64,000 nt of DNA from Ctenosaura bakeri (lineage: Eukaryota; Chordata; Lepidosauria; Squamata; Iguanidae), in NCBI GenBank assembly GCA_948474755.1, contig CAOLHI010000146.1, positions 372,001-436,000 of the forward strand. Reading direction: 5' to 3'. This document shows positions 12,076 to 21,811 of this stretch, piece after piece. The position numbers and the translations under genes were made by a program. Position 1 is the first letter of the stretch. Each line of letters begins with the position of its first letter. The notes beneath the pieces were generated by a model. That model saw only the letters and a list, made by a program, of their open reading frames with translations. It ran no database searches and was not told where the DNA came from.

Positions 12076-12954
12076 GGGTGTGCTTAATTGAATAAACAGA
12101 TGAAGATCAGATATGGTAGACTCTCATAAATTTACTCAGTATAGTTGATGGCTTCAACTTCAGGATGGACCAAAGGATGATAGGACTTGTGTAACTAACT
12201 TATGCAGTTCATAAAGGTAAATGCAAACATAGAGATCTACAGGGGTTAATGTCCACAGAGCAAAATGAGACAAAAAACACATTGATGCGTGTTGCAGTAC
12301 TATAGATTAACAAGGCAATTAAATACAGTAAAAACCTTAGGACCTGCTTCTGAGGACAAGTGAATAGACTTACACTGTGAATCAAGTAGATAAATTAATG
12401 GAGCACATGCCTAACAAAGATCATTACCACTTTTCAGAAAGATAGGAGTTTTAGTCTGTCACTATAAACACTGCACAGAAATTTGTATCATTTTAAAAAC
12501 CAACATATTTTTTACAACATAAGTCTTCATAGCCTAGAATCCCCCTCATCAGATCCACAAAATGTTATGGTTGCTGTTGGGGTGCAAATAGTGTAGTCAA
12601 AGGGGAACAAAAGACAGAATGAATAGATAGTGACCATAGTTATGTTATTAACAGTGGCCATTCTGATATAACCAATGACACAGATACCCTGGCTTTGGTG
12701 CATGAATTAATATTTACCTCTTAGTACATAAGTTTACCTTCTTGCACCTACTGTTGTGTGTCACAAATCAAACACAGATCATCAACATGATCTGACACTT
12801 TAACATACTATAGTGCTTCTGAGTATACTAATTACATTAGATGCGGTAATCTTCATGCTTTGCTCCTAAACTGCCCATAGCCATATTGCTGGCCCTTGTT
12901 AGAAACAGAATGACAAATTTTTGAAGGTGGGAAGATGGATGTTGTTCTGATTGT

Positions 12955-13055
12955 TGCTAGACTTTAACTCCCAATAGTTCCAGCCAGTGTGGCCAGGATG
13001 ATGAGAATAGTAGTACCAAAGCATATTGAGGGGAACAAGATCCATACCTTTGGTT
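12955..13055. mobile_element. hAT-type MITE fragment
   Basis: It contains GACTTTAACTCCCAATAGTT followed by CCAGCCAGTGTGGCCAGGAT, the core of the same palindromic MITE family. Ends are not recognisable. Confidence 0.4.
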
Positions 13056-13399
13056 AATTGTTTTGCCAGTTGGGGCAATTCTAGTGTAGTTTCCTTGGGA
13101 AACTGGCCTGGTCCATGATTATAGAAGAGTAAATACAATTGACTCTTATCATACCAACAGTGAAAACTGCCATTCAGAAGCAGAGATGATGACTCAGTGT
13201 CTTTGAAGAGCTTAATGACATAAGGAGGAATTGAATTATCTAGGCTCTGGAATCAAGTATTATATTACCAGTATGAAACTGCAGTTGTGACAGTTATTTT
13301 AAATGGACAGTCAATTTGGGGCAATCTTGCTTGTCCCTAAGGGGTAATTAGGCTCAATACAGAGATGAGATCAGTTTTAGAAGCTGTGTTCTAAGAGGC

Positions 13400-13625
13400 A
13401 GCCATCTGCGGAGCAGGGATGATTAGGTCTGTTCAGAGAACTGTATTGCGGACCACATTTTTGCACAGACAAGCTTCTCAAGCTTTGGCCTTTTTGCAGC
13501 TCTGTTGCCACGATTCTTCTTTTCAGTTGCATTTGCTAATTCTTTATATCATTTGCAAATTCTTCAATATAAATTGATGGCCACAGTGAATAAGATCTAA
13601 TTAATGTTTTTAGGAAAGTCCAATA
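13400..13625. other. Possible conserved non-coding element
   Basis: Non-repetitive sequence with a RUNX-like GCGGACCACA (13449-13458), an octamer-like ATCATTTGCAAATTC (about 13549-13563), TTGCATTTGCTAAT just upstream, and GATCTAATTAATG. Grouped motifs of this kind are typical of developmental enhancers, but short motifs also arise by chance. No open frame of note. Confidence 0.25.
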
Positions 13626-13689
13626 AAGTGTTAAACTGGTGATGGGATTGCCACTCCTTTCTCTCTGAGATACAGCGTTTTCATGCTAT

Positions 13690-13878
13690 ACAGTTCTAGC
13701 ATTATGATTCCACTTTAATTGTCATGATGATATCCTATGAGATACTAGGGTGTATAGTTTTAGGCAGCACTCAAGCTCTCTGGCTAAGTATCCAAAGTAC
13801 CCCTTCACATATTGCAAATTCCAATAGTCCATAGATAGAAGCATGACAATTAATATGGAATCATAGTGCTAGAACTGT
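13690..13878. mobile_element. 189-bp palindromic MITE
   Basis: The left arm at 13690-13726 (ACAGTTCTAGCATTATGATT then CCACTTTAATTGTCATG) is nearly the exact reverse complement of the right arm at 13842-13878 (CATGACAATTAATATGGAAT then CATAGTGCTAGAACTGT). The element is non-coding. Related arms are found at 60129-60305 and 58650-58800, and as a scrap inside the hAT element at 49317. No convincing target duplication was found. Confidence 0.75.
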
Positions 13879-13894
13879 GCAGTTAGAAAGGTTC

Positions 13895-13998
13895 CAGAGG
13901 CTGTGGCATCACTGGAGGGGAGGTCTTGGGGAAGCAGACTGCACTGGGTTACACCCTCAAAGGGGGTGACACCAAGCCTAGTGACACCACTGCTCCCA
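13895..13998 (-). mobile_element. CAGTGGTGTCACTAGG-type repeat fragment
   Basis: Read on the minus strand the terminus is CAGTGGTGTCACTAGGCTTG, followed by GTGTCACCCCCTTTGAGG. The CAGTGG start is typical of hAT elements. A related copy lies at 26137-26282. The far end is not clear. Confidence 0.45.
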
Positions 13999-14469
13999 TC
14001 TCCAGCCTTTTTATAGTCCTGTCCTTTTCCTCCCACTCTGGCCACTACTGCTCCTGCTGTGCCACTTTTTCTGGTGTTGGGGCAATGGCTGCTTTGGCTG
14101 TGTACCAAGGCACCTAATGGCACTGATCACCGCTGAGCTCTGCTCTGTGAAAGCCCAGTGCTTGCCAAAGACAACTCCAGTGCTACAGCAGGGTGCTCAA
14201 AGTACAGCAGCAGCAGCAGCCAGGGCCAAAACTGCCTGAAGCAGGACTGTCCCACCTTTCCTTTTTGAGAGAGAATAAGTGGGGAGCACCAGAATCTTTG
14301 CAAGGGCACATGGGAAGAGAATTCACATGCCCCACCACCTCCTCCTTTTCCTGCCTACCAATCACTAGGGTCACACTGACTGTGGAAGGATGGACTGGAG
14401 AGTGGGTGGGTGGGGTCCTGGTCATCCATCTGTCAGGTGGTTCAGGTTCGTTTAGTCAGCGCTTTTGTA

Positions 14470-14593
14470 GCACTGTAGGGTTTCCAGGTGTCCCTTATTT
14501 TAAAAGGAGCTTTTATGTTTTAATGCTTTTAATGTATTTAATGTATTGTTGTAGTACCGCCTCAATCCATGGGGAGAGGTGGGATATAAATAA

Positions 14594-14659
<66 letters not shown>

Positions 14660-14820
14660 TTAGGACCAGAAAGGTTGTCTTGAAAGCTTGGACTGTCAGG
14701 TGTCCCTTATTATAAGGGATATCCCTATTTAAGAGTTGGAAAGCTTTTCCTTTTGTACAAACTGAATAGGATATAAAGAGTGGGGGGGATCCTGGATTTT
14801 GGGGTGAGCACCCGAAGGAA
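14470..14820 (+). repeat. Dispersed repeat, interrupted by a LINE 3' end
   Basis: Contains TAGGGTTTCCAGGTGTCCCT at the left and, after the insert, CAGGTGTCCCTTATTATAAG, CTTTTCCTTTTGTACAAACT and ATCCTGGATTTTGGGG. The same order is found in reverse at 24210-24335. The family was not identified. The 15-bp string CAGGTGTCCCTTATT at 14485-14499 recurs at 14697-14711 on the other side of the LINE-type segment. Confidence 0.5.
14505..14660 (+). mobile_element. LINE 3' end (L2-like) with (TTA)n tail
   Basis: Ends in GGGGAGAGGTGGGATATAAA, then TAAA and a pure (TTA)n run from about 14598 to 14659. This is the usual ending of squamate L2-like LINE copies. Only the 3' end is present, and it appears inserted in the repeat at 14470-14820. 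Confidence 0.6.
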
Positions 14821-15098
14821 GGAAGGAAGTGCATCATAATTTGTGAGTGTGGACAATACATTAATTTTACAGGGAGATGCACAGCTATATGAATGGAATT
14901 TGGTATTCAGGTAGAATAGTAATAGTTACATCATGATTGTCAGCCCTGCTGTACCTTATTGCTACTTTGAAAACCTGGCAATACTCCTTGCATAGTTTCT
15001 TGCAACCTGGGAAAGAGACTAAAAATGAAAAGAGAAAATCCCCTGTGGAATCTGGAGCAAGGATTTTTAATGCCTGGAATCAGGGACAAAATTCATTA

Positions 15099-15306
15099 AA
15101 GGCACCAGGTCCTGTCTGATTCTTGGAAACTAAGCAGAGTCAGCCCTGGTTAGCACTTGAATGGGAGACCACCAATGAATACCATATGCTTTAGTCTATA
15201 ATTGGTGGAACTGGCAGAACCACCTCTGAGTAATCCTTGCCTAAGGAAACCCCATGAAATTCCCTGCCATAGACAACAAGCAACCTGAAGGTACACACAC
15301 ACACCT
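15099..15306 (+). mobile_element. 5S rRNA-headed SINE, near full length
   Basis: The head copies 5S rRNA: GTCTGATTCTTGGAAACTAA then GCAGAGTCAGCCCTGGTTAG (A-box region) and CACTTGAATGGGAGACCACC (C-box region), then AATACCATATGCTTTAGTCT. The body GAACTGGCAGAACCACCTCT, AAGGAAACCCCATGAAATTC and AACCTGAAGGTACACACACA follows. The 5S internal promoter explains how such elements are transcribed. It is the most complete of the 5S-type copies here. Confidence 0.85.
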
Positions 15307-15480
15307 GTCTGTAAGTACCACAAGTCCTGGATTAGGTTTGACAGGCTTTCAAAGCAGCAGTAAGGGTCAGCTGAAATTCATATAGGTGACGTTGCTAGTC
15401 AGGAAGTGACTATTTGCAAGAATGTATTCTGACTAAATACTAATACAAGTATGCAAGTATGCAAAGGCATGCAACTCCCA

Positions 15481-15891
15481 TCTTTTAAACATCCACAGGA
15501 TCAGGAGGTTTCTGACTGCAGAGACTGCCCATCAGCTTGTCCAGGCCTTGATTATCTCATGCCTAGATTACTGTACAGTTTACTGGCAGGTTGGCCTTTC
15601 TGCTCCCTTCTTCCTCTGGTTTTAATTCAAAACAATGCTGTCCGAATTGTTTTAAATCTACCAAAATATACACCTGTTTCTTCGCCCCGTAGATCCCTTC
15701 ACTGGTTCTCAGTTCAGGCCAGGTCCTGTTTCAGACTTTTGGTCCTGGTATTTACAGCTTTGTGCTTTAACCTCCCTCAGTACCTTGCAGCTCAGTTTGT
15801 GTGGTTCCACCCAGGAATTTGAGATCTGCAGGTAAAGGATTATTGTCTGTGCCACCAACGCACACAGCTCTGTCAAGACTGTGAGCCTTTC
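15481..15891 (+). pseudogene. L2-like LINE, reverse transcriptase C-terminal remnant (5' part)
   Basis: Translated pieces at 15525-15835 read like the C-terminal part of an L2/CR1-group reverse transcriptase: a CLDYL-type motif, QNNAVRIVLNLPKYTPVSS, then LHWFSVQARSCFRLLVLVF and LPQYLA. Family members have SRLDYCN, QNAAAR and LHWLPV at these places. The reading frame is decayed. The element is interrupted at 15891 by the L1 and resumes at 23692. The last 18 bases are the left copy of the L1 target duplication. Confidence 0.65.
15874..15891. repeat. L1 target-site duplication, left copy
   Basis: CAAGACTGTGAGCCTTTC is identical to 23692-23709. It marks the 3' side of the minus-strand L1. Confidence 0.95.
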
Positions 15892-16504
15892 TTTCTTTTT
15901 TTATTATTATTATTATTAAAATATACTTTATTAAATATACAACAAAAAAAATACAAAAACACAATAAAAACATCCCTTACAAACCAAAACATACCACCCC
16001 ACATAACACACACATACACAAAAAAATTTACCTACCTACATACAAACCATACTGGCCATACATTCCTAAACAATTCTTCTAATTTCTTGCTCTTATCTTC
16101 ACTCTCTCTCAACATAGACATAAACATAAACATACTTGACTTCTACCCCCGAACCATTGGAAAATAAACACGAATTCTTCTCATATCCCTAAAAAACCTT
16201 CTTATACAATTAATCCTTTTACTGGTATCTCCGCTTCCACCTTGCTATTCTATATCAAACCTATAAAACAATTCCTTACACCTACTCACGAATTATATAA
16301 CACTAAAAAAGATTAGTGTCACACTAATATAATTTAACTAATTCTGTTGTTAATTAACTTATTCATACTTCAGCCACTCCATCCTGAAATCACTCTACTT
16401 AATTTTCCTATTTAAACCTATTTACTCTTTTCCCTTAACCATCTTATTAAGTACCTAACCTTAATCAACAAACTTCCTAACTATCTCACTCTTATTAAAA
16501 ATAA
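15892..16504 (-). other. L1 3' UTR and tail
   Basis: C-poor, AT-rich non-coding sequence between the ORF2 stop and the target duplication. The plus strand shows TTATTATTATTATTATTAAA at the tail, which is an AAT-repeat and A-rich end on the element's sense strand. Confidence 0.8.
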
Positions 16505-19500
16505 CTAACTAAACAACCCTATCAAAGCAGCTTCACCCCATTCTTTTTCCCACAAAGGTTTTAATCTTTCCCATTCCAAGAAGGCTTTACCATTTGTCTT
16601 ATCTTGCAACCTTAAGGTAAGTTTGTCTAACTCTGCTAATTCATACACTTTACACATCCAATCTTCTAATTTCGGTGTTTCTTTGGATTTCCAAAACTTT
16701 GCATACACCATCCTTGCTGCATATATTAAATAGCACAAAATCCTCAGGGCTTCTTTCTTCAATATTATTTCTAATCCTGTCAAAATATTTAACAAATAAA
16801 CTTCAGGTAAGAATGCAAATTTTATATTAAATATTTTCTCTATTTGGCTATGAATTTGTATCCAAAATTTATTTGCTTCACTACATCTCCACCACATATG
16901 GTAAAAGGAACCTATTTCTTGGCATTTCCAACATGTGGATGCTTCCTTTTTTTTTACTCATTTTAGATAGTCTAAGTGGGGTTAGGTACCATCTATAATA
17001 GATCTTAAAAAAATTCTCTTTTAAATTGTAATTCATAGTAAATTTTTGATTTATCTTCCACGCGAATTGCCATTGTTCAATCAATATTGGGTGTTCTAAA
17101 TCTTGGGCCCATTTTAGTTTTCACAAATTCATCCTCTAACTCCAGATTTAATAATAATTTATATATCTTACTCAATAACTGTTTGGTTCCCGAATGTATT
17201 ATCTTATCGAATTCTGTATCCTCCCACATAATTCCTTTAGATTTTGTATCTTCTTTATATCTTCCCAATAGTTGATTATGTAAGAACCAATGTGAGGAGT
17301 AACCTTCTCCCATTAATTCTTCTCTAGTTTTAGGTCTGACCCTCATCCCTTCTTTTTTTAATATATCCTTATACGTCAACCATTCTTTTATCCTTAATTT
17401 CTCAAATTTATAAAATGCTTCATGGGGGGAGGTCCAAGATGGTATTTTTAGATACATTTTTTCCCTAAATTTCAACCAAATTTGTAAAACCGCTTTCCTT
17501 ACAAAATGTTCTGTAATTATTTTATTAACTTTATGCTTATCATAACAAATATAGGCGTGCCAACCGAAATGTAAGTTAAATCCTTCTAATTTCAATAATT
17601 TGTCATTCTCTAATAAAATCCATTCTTTGGCCCATATTAATGCTGAAGCTTCATGATATAATTTTAAGTCCGGAACTCCCAGTCCTCCCTTCTCCTTAGA
17701 ATCTTTTAGATATTTCCATTTAATTCTTGCTTTCCTTCCATTCCATATAAATCTACTTAAGTCCTGCTCCCAAATTTTAAAGGGTTTATCATTAAATATT
17801 ATTGGAAGGTTTTGAAAAAGGAACAACATTTTTGGTAAAATGTTCATTTTCACTACCGAAATTCTCCCAAGTAATGATAATTGTAAATTTTTCCATTTCC
17901 TCAAATTTTCTTGCACTTCCCTCCAAATTTTCTTGTAATTATTTTCAAATAACTCTGAATTATTCTTTGTAATTTCTATACCTAAATACCTCACCTTTTT
18001 CACTATTTTAAATCCTGAAATCCTCATCAGTTCCAATTCTTGCTTTGGGATGATATTTTTTGTGACCATCAATGATTTATCTTTATTAATCTTTAACCCA
18101 GCAATATGACCATATTCTTTTAATGTATCTATTAAGGGTATGATGCTTCTCATCGGATCTTCCAAAATTATGGCCATATCATCGGCAAATGTTTGTAGTT
18201 TAAATTCATATCCTCTTATTTTAGTGCCGCATATTTCCTTATTATTTCTAATCCTAATATTTAAGATTTCTAAACACATGATAAATAATAGAGGAGACAA
18301 TGGGCAGCCCTGTCTCGTTCCCTTATTTATCTTAAATATATTTGATTTGTCCCCATTAACTATTAAACTAGCCCTTTGAACTCCATAAATAGCTTATACC
18401 CACCCTTTGTACCTATCTCCAAACCCAATCTCTCCCATTACATTGAACATAAATTTCCATCTTAAATTATCAAACGCTTTTTCCGCGTCTAAAAAAACTA
18501 AAGCCAATTCCTTTTGATTATATTGTTGATAATATTCTACTATATCTACTATCGTCCTTATATTGTTTCTTAAGTATCTACCTGGGAGAAATCCATTTTG
18601 ATCTGTATGTATCCAATTCACCAAAACTTCCTTTAATCTATTTGCCAAAATCGAAGTAAAAATTTTGTAATCAATATTTAACAACGAAATCGGTCTATAA
18701 TTTTTTTTCTCTTGTTTATCCCTCCCCTCTTTTGGAATCAATATAATATTGGACTCTTCCCACGAATTTGGAATCTTCTGATTTTTGATGGAATTAATTA
18801 CCTGAACTAAAATGGGTGCTAATAACTCTTGAAAAGTTTTATAATATATTCCTGTAAATCCGTCTGGGCCTGGAGCCTTCCCTTCCTTTAAATTCATAAT
18901 AGCATTTTGCACTTCCTGCAAGGTTATCTCCTTATCTAATTCCTCCCTTTGTAACTCTGACAATCTAGCAATATCCATCTCTTGTAAGTACTTAATAATG
19001 CTATAATTCTGTTCTTGGGATTGACTACTTTCTTTAAATAATTCTTCAAAATAATTTACTAATACATTTTTAATCTTTTCTTGTTGTTGATGGAAAATCT
19101 GTCCTTCCTTTATTTCTGTAATGATATTCTTATCTTTTTCTTTCTTCAATTTATACGCCAACCACCTACCTGGTTTATTTGCATATTCAAATTGTTTCTG
19201 TTTTAAATATTTCAATTTTTGTTCTAATTGTTCCATCATCAAAAGAGATAATTGTTTCCTCCACATTTTCGTTTCATTATAAATCTTCATATCCTTAGGG
19301 TTTATCTTTAATTGGTATTCCTTCTCCTGTAATTTATTTACAATATATATTTCCTTTTCTTTTCTGCATCTATTTAACCAAGCCTGTTGACCTATAAAAA
19401 ACCCTCTCATCACGGCTTTACTGGTATCCCAAACTACATGAATTGGTTGTTCTTGTCCAAGGTTAATTTCCCAAAAAGATTTTAACTCTGCTTTTGCCTT

Positions 19501-20280
19501 TATCACTATGTCATCCTTTTTTAACAAATTATCATTTAATCTCCAGTCTCTTCTAATTTCGCCAAATTGTAACGTTAACAGTATTGGGCAATGATCTGAT
19601 AAAGTTCTCAGAAGAGTTTCTAATTTCTTTATATTTTTTGTCATCTCCAGGGGTATAAAAAATCTATCCAACCTTGACCACGTCTTATGACAATCAGAAT
19701 AATACGTAAAATATTCTTCTTTTCTATTTGTTTTATTATCTACCTCTTTTAAGGACAAATAATCTAATAAATCAAAAAATGATTTCGGTAATTTGCCCTG
19801 GTTCACTTTTTTCTTTGACCTATTCTCTCCTGATCTATCTGTTTGAGAATTCAGAACCCCATTCCAATCCCCCATCAGTATCACTTTATGATTCTCCAAA
19901 TCCATTAATCTCTCTAATAAGTTTTGATAGAATTTACTCTTATTATCCAATGGTCCATATACTGCTACAACTACAAATTTTAGACCTGGCATCTTAACTT
20001 CTACCATTAGGAGGTGTCCCTTTTCATCACTATATATTAATTCAGATTCAAATTTATTACTTACATAAATCGTCACTCCTTTTTTCTTTTTATCAATTAC
20101 AGATGAGAAGCTTTGTCCTAATTTGGGGTTTTGAATGTATTTTAAATCTTTATTTCTAATATGAGTTTCTTGGATAGCTATCACGTCAAGTTTCAATTTT
20201 TCTAAATAATGGAAAATACATTTCCTTTTATGTGGAGCATTCATACCATGGATATTCCAAGATAATATTTTTAAGTTCAT
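16505..20280 (-). pseudogene. L1 ORF2: endonuclease and reverse transcriptase, broken
   Basis: About 1258 codons, close to the usual ~1275 for L1 ORF2. The start MNLKILSWNIHGMN opens the APE-type endonuclease, with QETH at about residue 37, YGPLDN, MGDWNGVLN, and SDHCPILLTL near residue 230. These supply the catalytic Asn, Glu, Asp and His of the family, which nicks target DNA. The reverse transcriptase follows with EGKAPGPDGF, NYRPISLLN, QNGFLPGR and FLDAEKAFDN, then QGCPLSPLLF and the catalytic FADD box near 18180. A C-terminal CCHC-like zinc knuckle lies at about 16890-16960. Lesions: an in-frame TAA at 18392-18394, inside the reverse transcriptase between the AEKAFDN and QGCPLSP motifs, a frameshift at about 17112-17125, and another in an A-run at about 16947-16955. 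Apart from these it reads as coding. It follows ORF1 by 48 bp. Confidence 0.93.
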
Positions 20281-20328
20281 TTTAAATCAAAGCTAGAACA
20301 AAACTTACCTTAACAACTATTCTTTTTC

Positions 20329-21538
20329 CTAATTAATTTCTTCTGAGCCTTCCTCCCCCAATCCAACCAATTCCAAATCTTGAATTGATGGTGTATCTTC
20401 CTCCCCTTCTTCTCCTGCTTCTGTTTCTACTCCTTCTTCCTCTTCCTCCTCTTCCTCCTCTTCCACCTGTCTCTTTTCTGATTCTTCTTCTTTCCTTATT
20501 CTCTCCAATTCTTTTTTCATCTGTTCTTTTCTTATCCTTTTCTTTAATCCTTGATCCCTTTGTATATTTTCTTTCCTGTTATCTTTCTCTTGATCTCGTA
20601 ACATTCCTCAATTCTCATAAATTCTTCTTTGTATTTTTTCCAAAATTCTTGTGCCTTCGCGACTGTATTCAAAATCACTCTTTTCTGATTCCATGTAAAA
20701 GATATTCCCTCTGACTTCTCCCAGGTGTATCTTATTCCGGAATCTCTTAATCTTTGGGTTATAAAAATATAATCCCTTCTCTTCTTTAGTAGAACCGGAT
20801 GAATATCCTTGAAAATTTTCACCTCCGAATCTTCTATTATTAGCTTCTTCGAATAATTATGTTGTAAGACTAAATCCTTCACCCTCTCTCTCAGAAAATA
20901 TAACACGATGTCTCGTGTACATTTCTACGCTTTGCCACCGCAGAATTTACTCGAAAAGCTCTATCGATTTCCAAGTCTAGTTGTTCCGGTTCCCAGTCTA
21001 TAAATCTTGCTAAAGGTACAACCAATCTTTGATACAAATCTTCTTGAGCAATCTCAGGCAACCCTCTGATCTTTATTGATTTATTTCTAAATCTTATATC
21101 CATTTGCAAAGTTGAACGTTCCAATTGGTCTGTTCTGTCAACATTATTTGTTATCTGAGTCTCAAGCCTTGTGGTTCTTCCTTCCACCTGTACAATCTTC
21201 TCATTTGCTTGTCTTATTTCTGTACTTATATTGTCCAGTTTCGTATTAAATATCTCCAACTCTTTTTTGATATCTGTCTTTATTTCCGTCCTTATTTGTT
21301 TCATTTCCATCCTGACTTCTTTCATTTCATTTTTGAAGGCCGTCGTTAATTTCCGTAGTTCCACTATTAAATCTGTTCCACTACTTGAATTCGCGCCTTG
21401 AGTTTCTGTGGCTATTATGCTTGATCCCACAGTTGGGGTCTTGATTTCCACCGAAGCTCTCCTTTGTGGGAGTGATTGGATTTGGGTTTGGGCTTGGGCT
21501 CCTGCCTTCCTTTTCCCCGCTGCCATCGTCTTGCCCAA
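20329..21538 (-). pseudogene. L1 ORF1: coiled-coil RNA-binding protein, frameshifted
   Basis: ORF1p is the nucleic-acid chaperone that coats L1 RNA. The frame starts at 21538 with a basic N-terminus (MGKTMAAGKRKAGAQ). A long heptad-rich coiled coil covers about residues 65-145 and is followed by SIKIRGLPE, the RNA-recognition motif strand. A single-base frameshift at about 20907-20925 ends the first frame (215 codons). The second frame (20906-20544) continues with the conserved C-terminal domain, including VLQHNYSKKLII and a WNQKRVILNTVAKAQ segment. A third frame (20604-20329) then gives a very charged Lys/Arg/Glu stretch and an acidic run of about 11 Glu. Whether that tail belongs to ORF1 through a second frameshift near 20605 is inferred from its length, charge pattern and end just before ORF2. 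Confidence 0.85.
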
Positions 21539-21780
21539 TTCACTATTTCTTCTTTCCTCCTCTCTACCTAAATTAAATGTAGTTCTTCTAATTACTCTGG
21601 TTCTTCTGATTTAAATGGTTATTTTCTGTTTATCTGTTTACTTAATTAATTATGCTGTTTATTTTATTTGTTTTATTAATTCACTCTCACTCTTTTATTA
21701 TTATTGTTGGGGTCTTTTTTTCTTTTCTTTTTTTTTTGTATATATCAATGTTACTTATCTGAATGTATATTTATATGTGC

Positions 21781-21811
<31 letters not shown>

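Noticed and set aside
14193..14663. 156-codon frame ending in a Leu run
   Set aside because: The Leu tail is the (TTA)n microsatellite and the rest lies in repeat DNA.
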